This document shows positions 1 through 5,131 of a stretch of DNA of 5,442 nucleotides, one piece after another. Origin of the DNA: Promethearchaeota archaeon. Its GTDB lineage: Archaea > Asgardarchaeota > Lokiarchaeia > Sigyniarchaeales > SOKP01. The position numbers and the translations under genes are program-made. Location of the stretch: positions 1-5,442 of the forward strand of contig DXJM01000140.1 in the NCBI GenBank assembly GCA_019057355.1. The letters are read 5' to 3'. Under the pieces are notes generated by a model that saw only the letters and a list, made by a program, of their open reading frames with translations, ran no database searches and was not told the origin of the DNA. The stretch's first letter is position 1. Every line of letters starts with the position of its first letter.

Positions 1-91
1 ATAAGATAATCTTAATTATATTTTTTCTTTTATGTAGGTTTCCAAATATTGCAATTATTATTGTTCTAAAATAAGATCCTTTATGTATTTA
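1..91. other. AT-rich flank downstream of the CBS gene
   Basis: This stretch follows the 3' end of the minus-strand CBS gene and shows no start codon with a meaningful reading frame. Read on the minus strand it begins with a weak ATAA/TTAT inverted repeat close to the stop codon and is otherwise AT-rich. It probably holds the transcript end, but I see no strong T-tract and cannot place a terminator with confidence. Confidence 0.4.
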
Positions 92-538
92 TTAAATAGA
101 TTCTTCATTGAGAATCATTGTGAAAAGGATTTTTAAAATATCTCTTTGAATCAAGAGTCCAATTAAAGTTTTATCATCACCATTTACAACTGGGAGACGT
201 TCAATATCGTGCTTGAAATATTTTACAAGCGCATCTTTAATAGTATTATCTTTTCTTATAACAATTGGTTCAGGAGTCATTAAATTCCTTACCGTGGTAT
301 GGGGGGAATCCAAAGAAATAGCAAATCGTGCTAGACGAATATCTCTTTGAGTAATAATCCCAATTAAATGCTTTTCTTTTGGATTATTAACTACAGGAAT
401 GCCTCCAATTTTCTTTTTTAGCATGAAAAGCTCTGTAGTGCTAATTTTCTCATCAGGAGTTATGTAATAGAGGGGATCGCTAATCATTACTTCTGATACC
501 TTTTTTTCAATGAAATTTTTCAAGATATTGTTATCCAT
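92..538 (-). CDS. Protein with two CBS domains (Bateman module)
   Basis: A 148-residue protein made almost entirely of two tandem CBS domains. CBS pairs bind adenosine nucleotides or related ligands and act as sensors of energy or metabolite state; stand-alone versions are common in archaea and their targets are mostly unknown. The first domain spans about residues 13-72 (begins VSEVMISDPLYYITPDEKIS, ends LIGIITQRDI). The second spans about 82-138 (begins VRNLMTPEPIVIRKDNTI, ends LIGLLIQRDI). The ribose-phosphate motif G-h-h-[ST]-x-x-D is intact in domain 1 (G60-I-I-T63-Q-R-D66). In domain 2 the Ser/Thr is Ile130 (G127-L-L-I130-Q-R-D133), so the two sites may differ in affinity. No signal peptide, membrane segment or extra DNA-binding domain is seen, so it is cytosolic. 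The ATG at 538 is the natural start, with only a weak AAGGT about 12 bases upstream. It lies 102 bases after the ModE-like gene on the same strand. Confidence 0.93.
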   Translation of the reverse strand: MDNNILKNFIEKKVSEVMISDPLYYITPDEKISTTELFMLKKKIGGIPVVNNPKEKHLIGIITQRDIRLARFAISLDSPHTTVRNLMTPEPIVIRKDNTIKDALVKYFKHDIERLPVVNGDDKTLIGLLIQRDILKILFTMILNEESI

Positions 539-561
539 ATTATTATCCGTACCTTAAAAGT

Positions 562-572
562 AAAAAAAAAAA
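562..572 (-). terminator. T11 tract after the ModE-like gene
   Basis: Eleven consecutive A on the plus strand give an uninterrupted T11 run in the minus-strand transcript, about 70 bases after the ModE-like stop codon and 24 bases before the CBS start codon. Archaeal RNA polymerase terminates at U-tracts without needing a hairpin, so this is a candidate end for the ModE-like transcript. It would also sit in the 5' leader of any CBS read-through message. The assignment is inferred from position and composition only. Confidence 0.45.
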
Positions 573-640
573 TTTAGACCTAAGTATTAATCTCTAAGGA
601 AATTGATCACTATATGACTAAAAAATATTTTTATTAGATC

Positions 641-1063
641 CTAAGCACTTTTCTCAATTTTATTCAAAATTTTATTAAGGTCTTTTTCATAGTCCTTGTA
701 TACTTTTAACAAATACTTGCCCCAATCATTAAGTTTAATCCAGCCTCCACCGCCACGCCCACCTTTTCCTGTAATTACTGGAGACATTCCTGTTCTTTCT
801 TCTATTCGTTTTAAAATATTCCAAGCATATTTATATGAATAAGCTTTAGGTTTTATATTTAAAGCTTGGGTTAAAGATCCATCTTTATTTTTATCTATAT
901 TTTCAAGTAATTTGGTCCACCCTGATCCACCAAGCTTTTTATTGTCAAATTCTAACCAAAATTTTACACGAATATCAATCTTAGGTTTTAATTCTTCAAT
1001 ATTAGATACATCTTCCATGTCAAATAGTGTTAGTTCATTATTATTAATTAATTTATTATTCAA
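641..1063 (-). CDS. ModE-like winged-helix DNA-binding protein
   Basis: A 140-residue protein resembling the N-terminal DNA-binding domain of ModE, the molybdenum-responsive repressor/activator. The match runs over about residues 30-125: a KLLENIDKNKDGSLTQAL helix pair, then the hallmark SYKYAWNILKRIEERTG recognition helix, then a glycine-rich wing with the GKGGRGGGG run at residues 99-107, and KLNDWGKYLLKVYKDYEK at the end. No Mop/TOBE metal-binding domain follows; the protein stops about 15 residues after the winged helix. It therefore cannot sense molybdate or tungstate the way full-length E. coli ModE does. The start is uncertain: the longest frame opens with TTG at 1063 and has an Asn-rich N-terminus, while an ATG at residue 16 (position 1018) would give 125 residues with the whole domain kept. 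Neither has a Shine-Dalgarno, so a leaderless message is likely. It is divergent from the hydrolase gene and lies within 2 kb of the distal end of the AOR operon. Confidence 0.88.
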   Translation of the reverse strand: MNNKLINNNELTLFDMEDVSNIEELKPKIDIRVKFWLEFDNKKLGGSGWTKLLENIDKNKDGSLTQALNIKPKAYSYKYAWNILKRIEERTGMSPVITGKGGRGGGGWIKLNDWGKYLLKVYKDYEKDLNKILNKIEKSA

Positions 1064-1124
1064 TGAGGAAAAACATTATTATCAAAGCAATTTTATTCTT
1101 TGTAAAACTTAGAAAAATTTAATT
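1064..1124. promoter_or_regulatory. Divergent promoter region, ModE-like / hydrolase
   Basis: Sixty-one AT-rich bases separate two divergent start codons, so both promoters must lie here or just inside the genes. Neither side has a Shine-Dalgarno, consistent with leaderless or near-leaderless archaeal messages. TTTTATTCTT at 1091-1100 is 25-34 bases before the hydrolase ATG, a suitable place for a weak TATA element. A 5-base inverted repeat, CAAAG (1083-1087) and CTTTG (1098-1102), overlaps it and could be an operator. These sub-elements are inference; the divergent layout itself is plainly seen. Confidence 0.5.
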
Positions 1125-1868
1125 ATGTTTTACAACAGAGGAGATTCAAAAAAAAAAGCACGTGAAGTAGTTAAAAACTTGTATTTTTTTCCTGAAAATG
1201 GCATCTTGGATTGTAATATCTTTTGCTTGGTAGATAATGCTTCAAAAGAGATAAATTTATTTGATATAGGAAATGCTACCAGTTTAAATGGGCTTTTTGA
1301 AGGATTTCAAGATCTAAATCTGAATTATGAGAATATTAAGAAAATATTCATTACTCATGAACATGTAGATCACGTTTTAGGGCTTTATCCTTTAGTGGAG
1401 AAAATGAAAGATGACCCTCCAGAGATTTTTGCCTATGATGAAACCGCAAGAATATTAAGAAAAGGAGATGTCAACCAAATCTTTCCTGGAAATCTTGGAA
1501 TTACCCCTGAAATGTTTGGAGTGAAAATCACGCCCTTAAACATAACAGATTTAACTGATAAAAAAGAAATTAGGAGTTCAGGTTTTACATTTCAAATCTA
1601 TCATACACCAGGCCACTCATTAGGATCGATTTCTTATTATGAACCGGAAAAAAAAATTTTAATTCCTGGTGATGTTGTATTTACGCAAGGGAGTTTTGGC
1701 AGGTATGATTTTCCTGGAGGATCTTTAAAACAACTGCAAAATTCAATAAAATTTATTAGCAGGTTGGATGTCATTTACTTGCTTCCAGGACATATGGATA
1801 TAAGTGATAATGGAAATCAGGAAATCAAGTACTCATGCAATATGATCCAGATGTTTGGTGGAACTTGA
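1125..1868 (+). CDS. Metallo-beta-lactamase-fold hydrolase (glyoxalase II-like)
   Basis: A 247-residue cytosolic enzyme of the metallo-beta-lactamase superfamily, close to the usual size for a single-domain member. The complete dinuclear metal site is present: H78-E-H80-V-D82-H83 (THEHVDH), H164 in YHTPGHSLGS, D183 in IPGDVVF and H223 in LLPGHMD. The GRYDFPGG segment at 193-199 after the bridging Asp is typical of glyoxalase II-like and related thioester hydrolases. The substrate cannot be read from the sequence: thioester, lactone and phosphoester hydrolysis all occur in this fold. Nothing marks it as a flavodiiron protein (no flavodoxin domain) or as an RNA-processing beta-CASP enzyme (no beta-CASP insert). 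The ATG at 1125 is the first start in the frame and has no Shine-Dalgarno upstream. It is divergent from the ModE-like gene and convergent with the alcohol dehydrogenase. A role in aldehyde or thioester detoxification beside AOR is only a guess from context. Confidence 0.9.
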   Translation: MFYNRGDSKKKAREVVKNLYFFPENGILDCNIFCLVDNASKEINLFDIGNATSLNGLFEGFQDLNLNYENIKKIFITHEHVDHVLGLYPLVEKMKDDPPEIFAYDETARILRKGDVNQIFPGNLGITPEMFGVKITPLNITDLTDKKEIRSSGFTFQIYHTPGHSLGSISYYEPEKKILIPGDVVFTQGSFGRYDFPGGSLKQLQNSIKFISRLDVIYLLPGHMDISDNGNQEIKYSCNMIQMFGGT

Positions 1869-1905
1869 TTGAGTTTCCTTTATTTGAAATAATCACATAT
1901 AGACA

Positions 1906-1937
1906 TAAAAAAGAAAAGCTAGAGTTTAAAAAAGAAA
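1906..1937 (-). terminator. Twin TTTCTTTTTTA terminator of the AOR-ADH operon
   Basis: On the minus strand, downstream of the alcohol dehydrogenase stop codon at 1974, the sequence TTTCTTTTTTA occurs twice as an exact 11-base direct repeat (plus-strand TAAAAAAGAAA at 1906-1916 and 1927-1937). Such U-rich tracts are the known intrinsic termination signal of archaeal RNA polymerase. A 5-base inverted repeat, AGTTT (1923-1927) and AAACT (1935-1939), overlaps the first one reached by the polymerase. It lies between convergent genes, where efficient termination is expected. Confidence 0.6.
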
Positions 1938-1949
1938 CTTTGATGTTAA

Positions 1950-1966
1950 TTTGTTTGTTTTGTCTT
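1950..1966 (+). terminator. T-rich end for the hydrolase transcript
   Basis: The plus strand carries TTTGTTTGTTTTGTCTT about 80 bases after the hydrolase stop codon and just before the end of the convergent dehydrogenase gene. Its T-richness fits an archaeal U-tract terminator for plus-strand transcription. The G and C interruptions make it weaker than the minus-strand signal. Confidence 0.4.
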
Positions 1967-1973
1967 GCTTGAA

Positions 1974-3062
1974 TCATCTATTATTAAGAACCCATTCTAT
2001 TAATTGTGGGATATTTTCTTTATCCATTTTGATTCCATTCGTCATCATATTAATGTCTTTGTTTGCATCCTCAATCCATTCATCAATATTTATTTCATTG
2101 AATACATCATAGTTGACATAATCTTCAAATCCAATTTGCTCGTAAATCGAAAGAAATTCATTGTAGAGAGGATTGTCTTTTTGAGTTTTGGACCAAGAAT
2201 ATACCGGTTTGATCAAGGAGAGGATCAAATTACTATGGGATTTGTTAGTTTGCTTCTCTAAGGTGTGAGCTAAAGCATGAATTGCTCCAACATACGCGTT
2301 TCCTACCATTATTCCGCCTAAATATCCTGCGCTCGATAGTTCAGATAAAGCCCTGGTATCTTTTAGATCCTTTTTAAGGGCATTTAATCCAGATTCTAAA
2401 AGAGATAAACAACTATGACCAATAGCTTTTAGGAAAGGAGTTCGAGCAACAGAGACCATTCCTTCACTTGCATGAGTAAATATATCTGCTGCTAAAACAT
2501 AAAGCGATTTCAAATCGAAAGATTCCAAAAAGTTATAATCCATTACAGCCATGTCTGGGATAAAACTATCATTAAGATAAGGTGTTTTTACCCCTCTTCT
2601 ATCAGTAATTACAGCCACAGAGTTAGCTTCTGAACCAGTGCTGGGTGTTGTTGGAACCGCTACGAGTTTAATCTCATTCACTTCAGAAAATTGTAGTTTG
2701 TGCATGTTTGAAAAATCAATGCTTGGATTGTTCAATACAAGTTTCAGGCATTTCGCAGTGTCTATTACCTTTCCGCCACCAATTGCAATTATCGCTTCGG
2801 GTTTAGAATGTAAATATTTTTCCTTTAATGCTAATATGGTTTCTTGCGTGGGATGAGTTATGATTTCCACCCTACAGGTTTTTTTACTCACGTGGGTTTG
2901 AATAATTTGATAATGTTCTGAATTTCTTATTGTATTAGAGATGAGTATCAATAAATTTTCTTGTTGAATGCTTTTTAAACATGAAATCGCATCTTTTCCA
3001 TAATAAACTTCAGGGTTATAATAAATTCTACTCGTCCTTATCATTTTTTTTATCAATGTCAT
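1974..3062 (-). CDS. Iron-containing alcohol dehydrogenase
   Basis: Group III (metal-dependent) alcohol dehydrogenase of 362 residues, which interconverts alcohols and aldehydes or ketones with NAD(P)H. The N-terminal dinucleotide-binding half carries AIGGGKVIDTAK (residues 93-104) and VPTTPSTGSEAN (136-147), the family's GGG and TTxGTGSE motifs. The C-terminal helical half carries the metal ligands by spacing: D193 and H197 (DIFTH), H262 and H276 (14 apart), equivalent to D196, H200, H263 and H277 of E. coli FucO. The usual HPLGG and HG segments after the His ligands are replaced by HTLEK and HSN, so this is a divergent subfamily and the exact substrate is unknown. The start is placed at the ATG at 3062 because AGGTGAT sits 3 bases before it. 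A TTG at 3080 would add six residues (MVQGDN) but has no such site. The gene starts 42 bases after the AOR stop and is surely co-transcribed with it, suggesting that the two enzymes share an aldehyde. Confidence 0.92.
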   Translation of the reverse strand: MTLIKKMIRTSRIYYNPEVYYGKDAISCLKSIQQENLLILISNTIRNSEHYQIIQTHVSKKTCRVEIITHPTQETILALKEKYLHSKPEAIIAIGGGKVIDTAKCLKLVLNNPSIDFSNMHKLQFSEVNEIKLVAVPTTPSTGSEANSVAVITDRRGVKTPYLNDSFIPDMAVMDYNFLESFDLKSLYVLAADIFTHASEGMVSVARTPFLKAIGHSCLSLLESGLNALKKDLKDTRALSELSSAGYLGGIMVGNAYVGAIHALAHTLEKQTNKSHSNLILSLIKPVYSWSKTQKDNPLYNEFLSIYEQIGFEDYVNYDVFNEINIDEWIEDANKDINMMTNGIKMDKENIPQLIEWVLNNR

Positions 3063-3065
3063 ATT

Positions 3066-3072
3066 ATCACCT
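3066..3072 (-). promoter_or_regulatory. Ribosome binding site deciding the ADH start
   Basis: Read on the minus strand, AGGTGAT lies 3 bases before the ATG at 3062 and matches the anti-Shine-Dalgarno end of 16S rRNA over seven bases. It falls inside the six-codon extension opened by TTG at 3080. This supports the ATG and makes the longer form unlikely. Confidence 0.7.
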
Positions 3073-3104
3073 TGCACCAAAAATTATTGCTTTTAAAATG
3101 ATTT

Positions 3105-5042
3105 CTATTCGTTTGGTTTATTTTCATGAAGTAAAGTAGAGGGATTTAATACATCTATCACAAAATCTAAGCCTAGTTCTTTCAATTTTTTTTCAGTTGG
3201 GATTCCAGATTCTTTATCCCATCCTCGAGCTTCATAATATCCGCTTAGAACGGCTTGATATCCGTTTTCATCAAGGGTGTATCCTTTTGCAGGACCGATA
3301 GTATGGGGTTGTTTAAAAAACCTTTCAGGAGGATGATCATCGGCTCTTTTCCACCCTTCTCTTATGTTAAAACATTTAGAGAGCGTTTGGATTGCTTCTC
3401 CTCTTTTATAGAGATATTTAAATGTAGTATTGAACCCCGTAATAAGGTTAAAAGCTAATGCCATATCTTCATTGTTTTCATAGAGGCCCTGAGCAAACTT
3501 GCACATTATTAAGGAGTCTACTAAAGCAGAAGTGATTTCTAGGTATGCAATTGCTTTACCACGACCAATAGGATCATCATATTTGAAGCGATCATATTTT
3601 CCTCTAATATCCAGACCATACGCAAGATTTCTCAAATGACAGGCACCTCTTACCGATACACTTGCTCCGACTGCGAAAGCACTCATTCCATGAATGTCAA
3701 ACGCGGGTAATTCCAATCCTTTAATATTCATTGCATAATAACTCGCATTTTTCCTTCCCATTTCCTCTAACCTCCTTCCGGCTTCTCGGGTTCCATCACT
3801 AAATATCTCTCCTGCAAATCCTTTTTTAAGACACATCTCTTCAATAAATCTTACCAAATTTTTCGTAGAACTAAAGGGGAGCTCATATCCTAAATCCTCT
3901 GAAGTAATTATGCCTAAGTCAAATAATTCACAAGCCATTGCAGCTGTTGCCCCTCCAGAAATACCATCAATACCCAAATCATCACATAGATTAATGCATT
4001 TAAGAATAGTAGGCCAATCAGAACATCCTGTAGCTGATCCAAAGCTATATAAAAGCTCGTGATCTACACTCACGACCAAATTCTGATACTCCTGATTTCT
4101 TTTAGGAACCTTTGCTAAATGGTCGCAAGCAATAGGACATTGAGTACAAGCTACTTTTTTAACTAACCATTCATCATTTAATATTTCAGCATTAACTATA
4201 TCTATTTTATCAAAAACACCTTCTCGAAAATTATAGGATGGAAGCATTCCAAGTTGACTATACTTGTCCATTCCCGCAGCTGTACCTAATCCGCGATATT
4301 TTATAGTTCTTGGACCTTGAGACGCCTTTATCATTTTTTTTGCAAATGAATAGAATTCCGAGGATCTTGCTACTTTAACGCTCTTAGTTCCTCTAAATAC
4401 AATTGCTTTTAGATTTTTAGAGCCCATAACAGCACCCATCCCCGTTCTACCAGCTTGTCTATTACGATCATTTGTAATGCAGGCCATTTTAGACATTAAT
4501 TCTCCTGATGGCCCAATACACATTACGGCTAACCTCTGATCGCGGAATTCGTGTTTTAATAACTCCTCAGTTTCCCAGCAACTTTTTCCCCATAAGGTAT
4601 CCTTACAGGAAACCAAATATCTATCATCATCATCAATGACAAGATAAACTGGCTCGATAGATTTTCCTTTAAAGACAATAACATCAACACCAGCTCGATG
4701 AGCTTGAGCTCCGATTGAACCAGATGAGATTGCAATTCCAAACATGTTAGTTAGAGGAGATTTGGCTAAAACCGCATATTTTGAACATGAGGGAAGGATA
4801 GTTCCAGAAAATGAACCTGTTGCCCATATAAAGATATTTTCTGGTCCTAATGGATCAATACCCGGTTTCAATTCATCCCATAATATCTTCGCTCCAAATC
4901 CATATGCCCCAATCCAATCAAGGCAGAATTCTTTTGATAATTCCCGTTCTTTAATAGTTCGACTAGTTAAATCCACATCTACTCGTATTCGCGAAAATCC
5001 TTCAATATTATCAGGAATTGTTTTTTCATCTGTTTTGCTCAT
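3105..5042 (-). CDS. aor: Tungsten-dependent aldehyde ferredoxin oxidoreductase (AOR family)
   Basis: A full-length, 645-residue AOR-family enzyme that oxidises aldehydes to carboxylic acids, or runs in reverse, using a tungsten (or molybdenum) bis-pterin and one [4Fe-4S] cluster, with ferredoxin as carrier. Domain 1 (about 15-215) has GAYGFGAKILWDEL (45-58), KSPLT (94-98) and the hallmark AGRTGMGAVMGSKNLKAI (197-214). Cluster ligands are C299, C302, C306 (CTQCPIAC) and C514. Pterin motifs are D354-D-L-G-I-D359 and D509-S-L-I-M-C514. By spacing, E329 and H468 correspond to the active-site Glu313 and His448 of Pyrococcus furiosus AOR. The C-terminus (567-627) keeps the family's PPERF, YYEARGWD and GIPTEKKLKELGL blocks. 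Oddities are GAYGFG for the usual GGRGLG, and Ile-Met for Gly-Leu in the second pterin motif. Substrate class cannot be set from sequence. No signal peptide is seen, so it is cytosolic. The ATG start has GTGAG seven bases upstream. It is first in the operon with the alcohol dehydrogenase. Confidence 0.96.
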   Translation of the reverse strand: MSKTDEKTIPDNIEGFSRIRVDVDLTSRTIKERELSKEFCLDWIGAYGFGAKILWDELKPGIDPLGPENIFIWATGSFSGTILPSCSKYAVLAKSPLTNMFGIAISSGSIGAQAHRAGVDVIVFKGKSIEPVYLVIDDDDRYLVSCKDTLWGKSCWETEELLKHEFRDQRLAVMCIGPSGELMSKMACITNDRNRQAGRTGMGAVMGSKNLKAIVFRGTKSVKVARSSEFYSFAKKMIKASQGPRTIKYRGLGTAAGMDKYSQLGMLPSYNFREGVFDKIDIVNAEILNDEWLVKKVACTQCPIACDHLAKVPKRNQEYQNLVVSVDHELLYSFGSATGCSDWPTILKCINLCDDLGIDGISGGATAAMACELFDLGIITSEDLGYELPFSSTKNLVRFIEEMCLKKGFAGEIFSDGTREAGRRLEEMGRKNASYYAMNIKGLELPAFDIHGMSAFAVGASVSVRGACHLRNLAYGLDIRGKYDRFKYDDPIGRGKAIAYLEITSALVDSLIMCKFAQGLYENNEDMALAFNLITGFNTTFKYLYKRGEAIQTLSKCFNIREGWKRADDHPPERFFKQPHTIGPAKGYTLDENGYQAVLSGYYEARGWDKESGIPTEKKLKELGLDFVIDVLNPSTLLHENKPNE

Positions 5043-5049
5043 TTTTTAA

Positions 5050-5054
5050 CTCAC
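5050..5054 (-). promoter_or_regulatory. Ribosome binding site of the AOR gene
   Basis: Read on the minus strand, GTGAG lies seven bases before the AOR ATG at 5042, a normal spacing. It implies a leadered transcript, unlike the hydrolase and ModE-like genes, which lack any such site. It supports 5042 as the true start. Confidence 0.6.
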
Positions 5055-5098
5055 TTTTATCATTATTTTATAGAAATATTGGTTAGCATGTCGATTTT

Positions 5099-5131
5099 TC
5101 GAAATATTCGATCAAGATCATCATTATAAAT
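5099..5131 (-). promoter_or_regulatory. Candidate AOR-operon promoter with overlapping palindrome
   Basis: On the minus strand, ATTTATAAT (5123-5131) resembles an archaeal TATA element, with an AT-rich stretch just upstream. A start about 25 bases downstream would fall near 5098 and give a leader of about 55 bases. A 13-base inverted repeat, TCGAA-ATA-TTCGA (5099-5111), then lies between the TATA element and the predicted start, a classic place for a repressor. Two GATCA copies (5110-5114 and 5116-5120) adjoin it. All of this is inference from short motifs in AT-rich DNA. Confidence 0.35.

Noticed and set aside
912..1112. 66-residue plus-strand frame opposite the ModE-like gene
   Set aside because: It lies almost wholly antisense to a recognisable winged-helix protein, is Ser/Asn-rich without any family resemblance, and has no ribosome binding site.
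2004..2856. Plus-strand frames at 2004-2261 and 2638-2856
   Set aside because: Both are antisense to the alcohol dehydrogenase, whose nucleotide-binding and metal motifs cover these positions.
4556..4741. 61-residue minus-strand frame inside AOR
   Set aside because: It is a shifted frame of AOR; the true frame runs unbroken through here with family motifs on both sides, so there is no frameshift.
4744..5049. 101-residue plus-strand frame
   Set aside because: It is antisense to the N-terminus of AOR, whose family motifs fix the coding strand and frame.
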